12,140 bases of DNA from Thalassiosira profunda (GCA_036939355.1 JALLAP010003568.1:1-12140); one strand, 5' to 3'. Numbered from the stretch's first letter, positions 1 through 8,445 are shown. Program-made: numbers and translations. The notes: a model not told the origin generated them from the letters alone.

Positions 1-105
1 GCCATCGTGACCGGCATTGTAGCCAGCCGAGGCCACTGCAAAGCGGCCATTTTCGTCGATGTTGCCGGCGGCGACGCTGTTGTGCGCATTGGCACAGCAG
101 AACCG
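1..105 (-). CDS. Possible partial exon of an unidentified minus-strand gene
   Basis: The minus strand is open from the left edge to about position 126. The stretch after a good splice acceptor (pyrimidine-rich CCTCCCGCCTCTCTTCGGTC followed by AAG, the AG at 106-107) reads as a plausible globular peptide containing NSVAAGNIDENGRFAVASAG. An in-frame stop lies just upstream (about 136-138) with no Met between, so this would be an internal exon with its 5' exon somewhere in 106-819. The glycine-rich pattern is vaguely like a beta-propeller repeat, but I cannot assign a family. The plus strand is also open in register (to a TAA at about 145), so strand is uncertain. Function unknown; confidence is low because only about 35 codons are visible. 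Confidence 0.3.
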
Positions 106-819
106 CTTGACCGAAGAGAGGCGGGAGGTGCCCTCCTTTCATAAATTCTACGTAGGAATAGTACCGAGGATACCCCCAAGGGAAGAGGAGCGGAGGAGAG
201 AAGCCTCTCACCTCTCCCAGCGCCCGGCGCCTCTCCCTTGCCCTCGCGTCAGCTTGCCCCTCGCCTTCCCAGCACCCTACTGTGTTGGGGAGTGATACCA
301 ATTTAAGCCGCTTCGGCGCCCTTCTCTGATGGAGACATTGCGGTCCTAACACAAACGTCAGTTGAAGTGACTCCGTGGCTAGGCTCGATTCATGCACTGA
401 CCGCTTCACGGCATTGGACCTTAGGGGAGTGCTTCCACCGCGTCTGGGTCGCTTAAACTCCAGTCGGCTCGTCAGTGCAGCAAGTGCTGCTTGCAAGACT
501 CAGGGCAAGCCTTCACCTCCCTCTGGGTTGCACACTCTCCTACCATGACGGCGGTGGCGTTGGTGTCCGCGAACATCCTTCTGATTCTCTCCAAAGTGCT
601 GACGGAGTCAGTTATCCACGCACTTATTATGTTGTGAAGTTGTGAGCAAACACTGAAATGCGGCAAACTGAAGCCCTAGAGACACACCCCAGCATGAAGC
701 ATTGCGTTCGGAGATCATGCAACAACCCTTCAACACATGAACATCACCACTTATCTTATCGATTCAATTGTCCAGACATTCATTTTCATCCTAACAGCAG
801 CAGCCAACCCCAGCCAATG
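106..819. other. Intergenic region, no recognised gene
   Basis: This 714-nt stretch lies 3' of eIF4G (stop at 820-822, minus strand) and probably holds its 3'UTR plus the 5' flank or first intron of the possible gene at the left edge. Only short open frames occur, with no recognisable domain. A 64-codon minus frame (472-666) has a possible donor (GAG|GTGAAG near 515) but cannot be joined confidently to the 1-105 exon. A GATAAGATAAG tandem is visible on the minus strand near 750-760. No tRNA or other structured RNA was recognised. Confidence 0.5.
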
Positions 820-3776
820 CTATGCGGCAGCGATCAAATCGACAGCAGAGTTATGCTTCGCCTTGTCCTCGTCTGTCATCAGCTTCTCGATGACTTGCAC
901 ATTATCCTCCAACGATGTGGCATCTCCGCCAATCTTCGCGAGCACCTTGGCTCCAAAGTCAGCAGCGTTCTGATCGGTGCGGAAGTACTCCGGCGCGTTG
1001 AGCAAGAATCCAAATGAAACGACCTCCGCTTTCACCAGCTCGGCAACAATGTTGATCATGTGTGGCGTGGCCAGGGGCGCATCGATTGCAACATCGCTGA
1101 GAAACTCGAGAGGATCATTGAGCCCCAAGGCGAACGATTCGCCCTCGATTTTCGCTTCCTTTGCACATCGGAGGTAGACGCCGAGAAACTGATCGACGTG
1201 TTCTGCCTTCATCTCAAGCACCAGCAGCACTGCGCTCTCCACAACCTTGGTCCCTCTTGCCACCGAGCCTGCGTTGCCAGCACCAACCAGCTCATGAAGC
1301 GACAGCACCGCGTCATCCGTATCCCCACCAACAAAGTACTCCTTGAGAATGTTTTTGGCCTTGTCGCCACACTCGTCCGGAGTTGGATAATCGACCTCTG
1401 GCTTCGTCTCCTTGGCCGGAGCGGCCTTTTCGGACTTGCCACCTTTCTTGCCACTTCTTCGCGAATCTTTTTCGTTCAACACGTCAAACTTGCCCTGGCT
1501 AGATTGGCGACCAAGCTCCGCAACTGGCTTCATCACTGTCGAACCACGCGCATTAAATCCTTCCGATGGACTCCTACTAGGCATGGCAGTCATGGACGCA
1601 CTTCGATGGAAGCCCTTCTGAGAGGAGGACACAGACACAAACCCATCGGCGTCAACCTGCGGTTTGCTCTGTGCCTTGTCCAACGCACGAACATCTCCAG
1701 AGCTCGCGCCCCGGCGCACGCGACCCTTGCCCATCCCCTGAAGGGAAGCACTGGATTGACTCCGCCGGGCAGTAGCGCGCTCTTCTTTCGCCACCTCCTT
1801 GTGAATCTCAGCGATTGTCTTCGCCGTCTCCTCTTTCCGCCTCGTAACCCAGCCTGGATCGGGAAGAGAACGTCAGCGCATGCGAGATGACAAAGCAACA
1901 CAGGACCAAATCAATCCTGCACTTACCCTTTTCTTTCATCTCCAGCAGATCCTGAAGCATAAATTTGATCCGATTGCTGACCTTGGGTCCTTTCTCCTTC
2001 CTCCTGCCCGCCATGATTTCTACCGTCTTCCAGCACTCCGCCAAACTGTCGGCAGCGTCAGCCTTGCCCACATTCTTCATGGCAGCGCTTTGCTGCTCCA
2101 GACTAGATCCAATTACGGTCATGAGCTTGGAGAAGCACTCAACCTTTTCCTCGTCGACCTCGTCGGAGGACTCCTTGTTCTGAAGTAGTTCAGGGAGGCA
2201 GAAGAGCATGATCTTGATGCTGATGAGGTCGCCCTTGTACAACTCGCCAATGAAGCGCATGTGGCCAAGGTAGTGCTTCTTAATCAGGTTGGCGTGATAC
2301 TCGATCTCCTCCGCGTCCGTCACGTCCTTGGTCGCTTCCTTGATCTTCGTCGAGGTGTCGGTATCGAATTCTTCCTGACACTGTTGGAGCAGTATCTTCT
2401 TGAACTTCTTCCCCCTTTTGGAGCCTTCGTCAATGCCCTCCATGGGAGTGTTGGCGAGCTTGAGGCAGAGCCCGGCGTACATGGAGGAGAAATGCTGCTG
2501 CTCTTGAGCGTAGTTCACAATGAGCTCAACGGCGCCAGTGAGGGTCTCCACGTCACGCCCAATCCCACATGCGATGAAGTCATCGGACAATTTGTCGAAC
2601 TTGGTTAGCGACAGCTTGTTGAGGATGAGCTTCGCCTTGATGAGGATTTCGTCCTTGCTCTCGGCTTCCTGGGGCCGGTTCTCCTTGCCCCCCATCACCT
2701 TGGCCTTCCAGCGGGTTTCGTCATTGACCTCCAGGGGCTTGCAATCCTCGAGGGCCGGCGCAGTATCGTGGGGATTTTGCTTGGCCTTGCGCCTCTTTTC
2801 CATCTTTGATGGGTCACCTCCCATGCGTTCCGAGTTGGCTTGCACCTCGATTTCAGAAATGCGCGTGGGCGTGTCCCAAAGGCAGGCAGGAGGTGGCTTC
2901 GTCGCGCCCTCTTCCTCCCAAGAGGAAGGAGGGGCAACGAAATTCACACGCATGGCCAGCAGGTCCTCAGCCTCAATGCGCGTGACTGCCTTCTCGGCAT
3001 CAGTACTGCCCTCCCCAGGTGTCATCAGCTCCGTGGGCAGCACGAAACCCCTGTTCCAGCTGCCATCGTCGGCACCACGGTCCCCGCGATCTCCGCGATC
3101 TCCACGGTCCCCGCGATCTCCACGATCTCTGCCGGAACGATTGTCCCCGCGGTTTTGGGATTGTCGCTGTCCGCTTTGCGATTGTCTCTGCCGGCCACCC
3201 CCATCCCGGCGTCCCTCCGCGCGAGGTTTGGCAGCGGCGCTCGCCCACGAACCCCCCGCACTGGAACCGCCTCCCTGCTCATTCTTCTTCCCAGACCTGT
3301 CGTCCCGTTTCCCTCCACCCCCACGGCCCTGCGGCTGCTGCTGCTGCTGCCTTGACGCCTGCTTTTGCTGGGGTTTGATTGGGGCCGCTGTTTTGATGGC
3401 CGCCGAGGGCTTGCTGCCCCACGCGGAGGGAGCGGGGGCGGCCTTGGGGGGAGCTTTTTTTACAGCCTCCGCAGCGGTAGCCGCGGCAGGAGCAGAGGCC
3501 TTGCTACTCTTTGTGCCGTTCTTTGCTGGGGGTGCTTTCTTCTCGCCCCCGGATGGCGCCGCTGGTTTGGCAGATGTCACAGCCGCCGGCTTGGCAGTGT
3601 TGGGCTGCCACGCCTTGGCAGTTGCGTGCAAAGTGGCCTGGAAAAGAATGTGCATAAGATGTGCGTGTGAGCAAAAGGTGCGTGCAACAGATGCAAAACG
3701 AGAGAGCACACAACCGACTCACCGTAGAGGGCACAAACACCTTTGCATCCGCGTGCAGCTTCTTGTCCTCTGTCAT
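820..3776 (-). CDS. eIF4G: Eukaryotic translation initiation factor 4G-like scaffold (MIF4G + MA3)
   Basis: Spliced CDS 3776-3723, 3637-1927, 1853-820; 932 aa. The ATG at 3776 is chosen because in-frame stops (TGA, TAG) lie just upstream. Residues 1-31 carry two PAM2-like motifs. Residues 32-230 are low complexity (Ala/Pro/Lys, a Gln run, RGG-like, GDR repeat). A degenerate eIF4E-binding-like helix sits at 237-249, and MIF4G spans about 350-590. The second splice joins MKEKG to WVTRRKEETAKTIAEIHKE, matching the conserved eIF4G segment after MIF4G (NNWVPRR...KTIDQIHKE), which confirms the intron. A Ser/Arg-rich linker follows, then MA3 from about 744 to the end. There is no recognisable W2 domain, as in plant eIF4G/eIFiso4G. 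By family knowledge it is a cytoplasmic scaffold linking eIF4E, eIF4A, eIF3 and PABP on mRNA. A divergent eIFiso4G or another MIF4G-MA3 protein is the alternative. Confidence 0.93.
1854..1926 (-). other. eIF4G intron 2 (73 nt, phase 1)
   Basis: The donor is G|GTAAGT (GT at 1926-1925) and the acceptor CCCGATCCAG (CAG at 1856-1854). Removal restores the conserved eIF4G sequence KGWVTRRKEE. Unspliced, the exon-2 frame ends within about 30 codons at a stop near 1808. Confidence 0.92.
2898..2941. repeat. Imperfect 20-nt inverted repeat inside eIF4G coding sequence
   Basis: Arm 2898-2917 and arm 2922-2941 are complementary at 16 of 20 positions with a 4-nt loop. In the minus-strand mRNA two of the four mismatches become G-U wobbles, giving a potentially stable coding-region hairpin. 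It lies just downstream of the putative eIF4E-binding segment, about 60 codons past the GDR run. Confidence 0.6.
3078..3131 (-). repeat. 9-nt tandem repeat encoding (Asp-Arg-Gly) in eIF4G
   Basis: Six consecutive 9-nt units alternate CGGTCCCCG and CGATCTCC(A/G) on the plus strand and encode a (GDR)n run in the minus-strand protein at about residues 187-205. It follows an Arg/Gln/Ser-rich, RGG-like segment. Such low-complexity basic/acidic runs commonly act as RNA-binding or condensate-prone linkers; that role is inference. The alternation of unit types suggests stepwise slippage or duplication. Confidence 0.85.
3638..3722 (-). other. eIF4G intron 1 (85 nt, phase 0)
   Basis: The minus-strand donor is GTGAGT (3722-3717) and the acceptor TTCTTTTCCAG (AG at 3638-3639). 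The splice joins codon 18 (ACG, Thr) to codon 19 (GCC, Ala) without splitting a codon. It falls exactly at the boundary between the two tandem PAM2-like repeats. If retained, the frame runs into different sequence, so splicing is needed to keep motif 1 on the main protein. Confidence 0.88.
3723..3776 (-). other. Exon 1 encoding PAM2-like motif 1 (PABP MLLE ligand)
   Basis: Exon 1 is 18 codons and is almost entirely one PAM2-like motif, KKLHADAKVFVPST. The PAM2 consensus (xxLNxxAxxFxP) has its key Leu and Phe seven residues apart with Ala and Pro at +4 and +9. Here these are L7, A11, F14 and P16. The usual Asn after Leu is His. A second motif, ATLHATAKAWQPNT (L21, A25, W28, P30), opens exon 2 at 3637-3596 with Trp in place of Phe, as in LARP4-type PAM2w. 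Binding to PABP is inferred, not shown. Confidence 0.65.
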
Positions 3777-4439
3777 CCCTTCTCTTTGCCAAATGATTAT
3801 CGTGTTGCGATGTGTCAGTGCCTTGTGTTTGTGTGTCTAATGACGACGTCAGCCTGATACTTTGCTGCAAAGGAAGAGAGAGTTGTCAGCGCAGTTCCAA
3901 GAGGCAGTTATCGGCGGATGACGATCGAGACAGCTCTGCTCGACGGATGACGATCGAGCCCGTTTGGCGCCGCGTACAATACCCACTGCTGCCTAGCGCG
4001 CCTACCGCCGCCGAGACACCGCTGCCAGCCGACACCACGCAACAGCCCATCCTTAGACGCACCTGTCCCCCGAGAGGATCCGTCAACCTCGTCGTACCTA
4101 GCCGCGGCCTGACTGTGAGGAGCGAGTTGATTTGAGCCATCAATCCATCCTGAGGGGACTGGATACAGGGCTTGGTAGAAATAAGCATGTGGCCACAATG
4201 GAGATACACTTCCTAAAAGACTGCAGCTGCGCGCCCACAGCAACCTGAAAAAAAACGGTCTGTCTGTCGTGTTGCGGGTGTGAGGCACACCTCAGGCCAG
4301 GCTCTGCCAGGGGAAGAAGAGAGGAGAGAAGAGGTCGAAGGCGGTGTTCGACGAAAGGCTGAGAGAGGACACTGATAAAGCTTTCAACAATAGAATGCAC
4401 TACTTTGTTCAACAGAGGAGGATCAACAGCCCGAGAACC
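3777..4439 (-). promoter_or_regulatory. eIF4G 5' region, with Sin3 3' flank
   Basis: This 663-nt spacer lies between the Sin3 stop (4440-4442) and the eIF4G ATG (3776), both on the minus strand, so it must hold the eIF4G promoter and the Sin3 3'UTR. No protein-coding segment is recognisable. A good minus-strand acceptor (CTCTTCCTTTGCAG, CAG at 3867-3865) and a donor (CAG|GTGCGT at 4062-4057) suggest a possible 198-nt 5'UTR intron (3865-4062). A second acceptor with a T-run (TTTTTTTTCAG near 4246) may belong to another UTR intron. These splice calls are unsupported by transcript data. Confidence 0.5.
3841..3958. promoter_or_regulatory. Cluster of TGACG half-sites upstream of eIF4G
   Basis: TGACGACGTCA at 3841-3851 is a perfect inverted repeat of TGACG with a 1-nt spacer. 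The 15-mer CGGATGACGATCGAG occurs twice, at 3915-3929 and 3944-3958, with 29-nt periodicity, and each copy has another TGACG. TGACG is the core recognised by many bZIP (CRE/TGA type) factors. The cluster begins 65 nt upstream of the eIF4G ATG. If the proposed 5'UTR intron is real, the palindrome is in the UTR and the 15-mers are intronic. Confidence 0.45.
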
Positions 4440-7400
4440 TTAGGCATCCACTTTGCTCTCGGGCGGTTTGTCACCCTCCGTTGTCATTGGTGTGTCATCG
4501 CCAGTCTTCATCCGTTTCTGCTCCGGCTCGGCAGCGCTACTCTCCTTGCTACCAGCAGGCTCCTCTGTCTCCAAGGGGCGCTTCGCATCAGGCTTCGGAT
4601 CAGACTCTGCTGGAGGTTTGGCATTCGATTCCGCCGGCTTTTCGGGCTCGGCCGGTTCCGCCGGCTTATCATCGAGAGGGCTCGTCAATTGCAATTCAAC
4701 CTCTGTCGGCAGGTAGGAGAAGAAGACTTGGCTGGCCGACGATTGGATCTGAAGACGATACACCGCCTCCTCAGTCACCTCCAGAGACAGGCTGCGCAGT
4801 TGATTAAGGTCCTTCAATTTCAACTGGGAACAATGGTACAGGTTCTCGAGGCAGTCTTCTTTGGCCACCTCGACCAACGCCTCGGCACACTTCTCCAGCA
4901 GCGGCGGAATGGCGACAAAGTTGTACACCTCACTCTCCACGTGCTTGCGACATTCCACCTCGAACTCTTTGGCCTCGATCTTTCCCCGCACCAGATCCTG
5001 GAGCGAGGCCATGATGAGAGAGGAGGCCGACTTGTCTTCGCCTTCGTCCATCTTGTCCGCATCGGCACTCTTCTTCTCCAGAATGCCCTTGGCCTGGTAG
5101 AGCATCGTCACGAGGAGGATGTACCGGCGCACGAAGATGTAGATCGCCTCAGTGCCAAACAGGACCTGCAGATCGTCCGACATCAGCTTGGAAGTGTCGG
5201 CTTCTGCGCCAGCCTCGGCCTCGGTGCCCGGAAGGAGGTGGGCGACGGCGCTGGGCCGGACGTATCCGGCGCCAAAGTCGAACTGGATGAGGTACCGGAA
5301 AGCGCCGGGAGACTTGACGATGGAGACGATCTGCCCGTCGCCGACGGCGGTGCGGACCTTCTGTCCCACGGCGAAGACGGAGTGCTCTCCCGTCTGGTCC
5401 AGTTTGTCGGAGTCCTCCCAGGTCGACGGCAGCCCAAACCACGGCGCGACGAAGTCGGACCAGATCTTGGAGAACGCTTCCTTCTCGCTGGACTTGGTGA
5501 AGAATGCCTGGAGCAGGTCGTGGGCCAGCTTGTGCGGCATGTTCTCTGAGACGAGGAGCGAAAGGTGGGGCTGGTAGAGGGCCAGGGCGGGGTCGGCGTT
5601 CATGAGCTCGAAGTCAGGAAGGATCATGTTCGTCGCGGGGTGGCGTGGGATTTGGGAGGGGTGTTTGCAAAGGGCCTTCGCGCCCTGGCACTCCTGTGGT
5701 TGGTTGGCAATGGAGAGAACAAGTCTCAGCAAAAATGAACGGCAAACAGCATCAAACGGAGGGGCCCAATCTACTCACCTCCACGAGCCGCTCGGCCGCG
5801 AAGCTCTCCTCGATCTCCTTCTTGTACGCCCCGCACCGCACGTCCAGGCTCCCCGGGACGTTCTCGGCGTAAATGCGCTTCCACTCGTGCTGCAAATCCT
5901 GCTTCACCTTCCGCCACTCGACGTCCTTCTCCTTCAGCCGCTCGAACACGATGGGGACCACGGCGAACGGATTCTTCAGCAGGTGCTGCAACACCTCCTC
6001 GCCGCTCTCGCCGTAAATCCGCGCGATGGCCCCGACCTGCGTCGCGTTGAGCGCTCGGGGGCGCATCTTGTACTGCAGCCTCCCGATCGGCTGGCCGTCC
6101 TTCTCCTCCTGCTCCCGCAGCCGCACCGCCTCGACGGCCGTCGGCTCCAGGTGCCGCATCGCGCTGGCGTTCCGCTCGATGGCCATGTCGACCTCGTGCA
6201 TTTCGTCCTCGACGCGGGCCAATACCTCCTCGTACGCGTTCCGACGGACGCGGATCGCGTCGTACGCCTCCGGCGAGCGCACCTTCGCCTCGACCGCGGC
6301 GTCGCCCCACCCGGGGGCGAGGGAGAAGCACGCGTAGTTGACCGCCTCGCGCTCGCGGGGGGGCACGTCGGCCTCGCCGGAGCACCGGTCGAAGGCGAAG
6401 TCGCCCGGATAGGTGCGGTAGCTCGGCGTCAACGGCTTGCTCGCCTTGTCGCCCCCCACGGCCTCCAGGTCGTACTCCCGCAGGGGGTACGCGCCGTACT
6501 TTCCGCGGCACTTCTTGGCCGTCTCCTGCACGGCGAACGGGCCCCGGCCGACCAGCACCTTCTCCAATTCGCTCAGGAGCGAGTTGGCCGCCTGGGTCGC
6601 CGCCGGAGTCGTGCTGCTGTTGGNCCAGCACCTTCTCCAATTCGCTCAGGAGCGAGTTGGCCGCCTGGGTCGCCGCCGGGGTCGTGCTGCTGTTGGCGTT
6701 GGCCCCGCTCTTGGGGGTATTGCCCTGGATGAACAATCCCCGCAACAGCTGGATCAATTCATCCTTGTTCAGTATCCCGGCGCCGAACAAGTGGAGGCAC
6801 TTGACGAACTCCATGTACGGCGTCTGCTTCCGGTTGACGATGGGCTTGTCGGGGAAGAGGTCGCGGCGGAGGAAGTGGCGGCGGACGCGCTCGAAGAAGG
6901 CCGACTCGGACGTCATGGGCTGGAGGGGCTGTTTGGGGATGTGGGCGGGGCGGCCGTAGAGGGCCGCGGCCTGGGCGGGGTTGAGCTCGTTGCTGTGGAA
7001 AAAAGCGAGCATTGAAAAAAAGTGAGCACACATCATGGGAGCATTGGCCAACCGCCACACATCATGCACTCCTCTCTCCAACTCACCGCCTCGGGGGCCG
7101 CACGGCCGCAAAGCTCACCGTCCCATGGACCGTGCTCCGCATGATCTCCTTCTCCCGATCCTCGCTCCGTCCCTTCGTCGCCCCGAACGGCACCTGCGGC
7201 ACGNGTGCTCCGCATGATCTCCTTCTCCCGATCCTCGCTCCGTCCCTTCGTCGCCCCGAACGGCACCTGCGGCACGTGGCTGGGCACGCTCGGCTTTTTC
7301 GGCGTGACGGTCAATTTCCGCGGGCTCGGGCTCTCCGGCGGCGGCGGCAGGATCACCCCGCCCCGCCCCGTGGCCGGGGTGCCCGTGCTGATGACGGGGG

Positions 7401-8445
7401 GCGCCCCCCGGTGCTTGTGCCGCTCCTTCTCGCGCAGGGCGTCCTCGTGGCGCTGTCGGGCCCGCTCCTCGGCCTTCTTGGCGGCCACGTCGAGCTGGGC
7501 CTTGGCCTGGCCCTGGACCGCGTCGGGCAGAAAGTACGTGAATTCCTTCAGCAGGTCCGCGTGGTCGGCGAACAGCAGCGACACCTCGTCGAGCACCTCC
7601 TTGATCCCCCGCTGCTCTTTTTGGTACGTGTGCAGAATCTCGAGGAACTTGCGGTAGATCTCCGGGTGACTCGCGAAGCGCTTCTTGATGGTCGTGACGT
7701 AGTTGATGGCGTGGTCGAATTCCACGGGCTTGGCGCCCGTGTCGGGGGCCGATCCGAAGCCTTGGCCGATGGGCGGCGGGGGCGCGCGCAGAGGTGGCGC
7801 CCTCGGTGGCGGGGGGCCTCCCGGCCCCGGACCCAGGGGAGGCGACTTCAGTCCGGCCGGGGGAGGGCCGCCCATGCCGGGCGGGCGCATCCCCGGCGGA
7901 CCCCCCGGCATTCCCCGCCCCATGGCGCTGCCGGGGGGCGGCTTCAATCCGGGGGGAGGAAACGGACCGCCTCTACCTCCCGGCGGGGGAGGGCCGCGCA
8001 TCATCCCCGGAGGCGGAGGGCCTCCCCGTCCCATCCCGGGGGGCATCCCCCGTCCCATCGCCCCCGGCGGGGGCGGCCCCTTGAGGCCCGGGGGGAACCG
8101 TCCCGGCGGGTGGGGTTGGCGGGGGTCCGGCGGGGGCCCCGGCCCCGGCGCAATGGCGATGACCCCCGCCCGTCCGGGCTCGCGGTAGACGGGCCACGCA
8201 CTGCCGTCCAGCGGCAATTCGATGCGGTACCCCTCCGGCAAGAACGTATTAAACCCCAACACCAACCGCTTGTTCCCGTGGAAGAGGCTGGCGACGCGGC
8301 GGATGACGCCGGGGGTGTCGATCTCCTGGGACTTGAAGGTCTTCATGATGTCGAGGAACTCGTTGTAGATGTGGGGGCGGTCGCCGAATTCCATCTTGAC
8401 CTGGTCGAGGTACATGAGGGCGTCCTCGACGCGGAGCTCCCGCAT
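4440..8445 (-). CDS. SIN3: Sin3 family transcriptional corepressor scaffold
   Basis: Exons 8445-7087, 6992-5779, 5693-4440. Raw sequence is frameshifted by assembly duplications at N7204 and N6624. Dropping one 72-nt copy plus N at each gives 3681 nt, 1226 aa, with all splice phases agreeing. PAH1 is at about 4-74 (RVEDALMYLDQVK, close to the Sin3 family), then a Pro/Gly-rich linker at 95-230. PAH2 is at 241-312 and PAH3 at about 458-520. The HDAC-interaction domain starts near 592 (LTPSYRTYPGDF), with EVLARVEDEMHEVDM and a LKEKDVEWRK segment. The PAH4-like/Sin3 C-terminal region lies beyond 840, interrupted by a barrel-like insertion at about 914-963. The tail is Pro/Glu/Lys-rich with a basic QKRMK. 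By family knowledge it is a nuclear scaffold that brings class I HDACs to DNA-bound repressors. The ATG at 8445 lies in a good context, but an acceptor-like CAG (8453-8451) just upstream leaves room for a 5'UTR intron or upstream exon. Confidence 0.93.
5694..5778 (-). other. Sin3 intron 2 (85 nt, phase 0)
   Basis: The donor is GAG|GTGAGT (GT at 5778-5777) and the acceptor AACCAACCACAG (CAG at 5696-5694). The splice joins FAAERLVE to ECQGAKALCK, linking the HDAC-interaction half to the C-terminal half. Without it the upstream frame ends in intronic sequence. Confidence 0.85.
6552..6696. repeat. Assembly duplication: 72-nt overlap, N at 6624
   Basis: 6552-6623 and 6625-6696 match at 71 of 72 positions (A at 6607, G at 6680), with a single N between. 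Deleting one copy plus N leaves Sin3 exon 2 as 1 nt plus 380 codons, in phase at both ends. The A/G difference is synonymous in the Sin3 frame (ACT/ACC, Thr) and could be allelic or a read error. Confidence 0.92.
6993..7086 (-). other. Sin3 intron 1 (94 nt, phase 2)
   Basis: The donor is GTGAGT (7086-7081) and the acceptor GCTTTTTTCCACAG (CAG at 6995-6993). The split codon CG|C gives Arg429, joining VRPPR to NELNPAQAAAL upstream of PAH3. The phase matches only if the 73-nt artefact around N7204 is removed. Confidence 0.88.
7132..7276. repeat. Assembly duplication: 72-nt overlap, N at 7204
   Basis: 7132-7203 and 7205-7276 are identical and are separated by a single N. Both copies would encode the same Sin3 segment ahead of intron 1. 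Keeping both shifts the frame by one. Deleting one copy plus N restores Sin3 exon 1 (428 codons plus 2 nt), in phase with exon 2. This fits two contigs whose overlap was not merged. Confidence 0.92.
7745..8160 (-). repeat. Pro/Gly-rich low-complexity linker between Sin3 PAH1 and PAH2
   Basis: About 135 residues made of loosely repeated GPPPPG, PPGM and GRGMP units separate PAH1 from PAH2. The DNA is a nearly unbroken run of G/C triplets, which also opens long spurious frames on both strands. Sin3 proteins commonly have disordered linkers between PAH domains, but this collagen-like Pro-Pro-Gly bias is striking. Composition makes it prone to slippage and to assembly error. Confidence 0.85.

Noticed and set aside
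380..430. tRNA-like B-box (GGCTCGATTC) near 387
   Set aside because: The flanks do not form a T-arm stem or an acceptor stem, and no A-box with a cloverleaf could be found.
472..666. 64-codon minus-strand small ORF upstream of the left-edge exon
   Set aside because: It has a possible donor, but no convincing in-frame join to the 1-105 exon, and no recognisable domain or upstream signal.
1060..1890. Plus-strand open frame of about 276 codons
   Set aside because: Antisense to the eIF4G MA3 exon and intron 2; composition is that of a shadow frame.
2520..3857. Plus-strand open frame of about 445 codons
   Set aside because: It is antisense to eIF4G exons 1-2; its Ser/Pro/Arg repeats mirror the GDR repeat and Ala-rich tract. 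No domain is visible.
4344..5549. Plus-strand open frame of about 401 codons
   Set aside because: Antisense to Sin3 exon 3, whose minus-strand product matches the Sin3 C-terminal region.
4440..5693. Separate gene for the Sin3 C-terminal half
   Set aside because: Its upstream end is a good acceptor in phase 0 with the HDAC-interaction exon, and the content continues the Sin3 domain order, so it is exon 3 of the same gene.
5602..6732. Plus-strand open frame of about 376 codons
   Set aside because: Antisense to the Sin3 HDAC-interaction domain; Leu/Arg/Pro-rich shadow that also runs through N6624.
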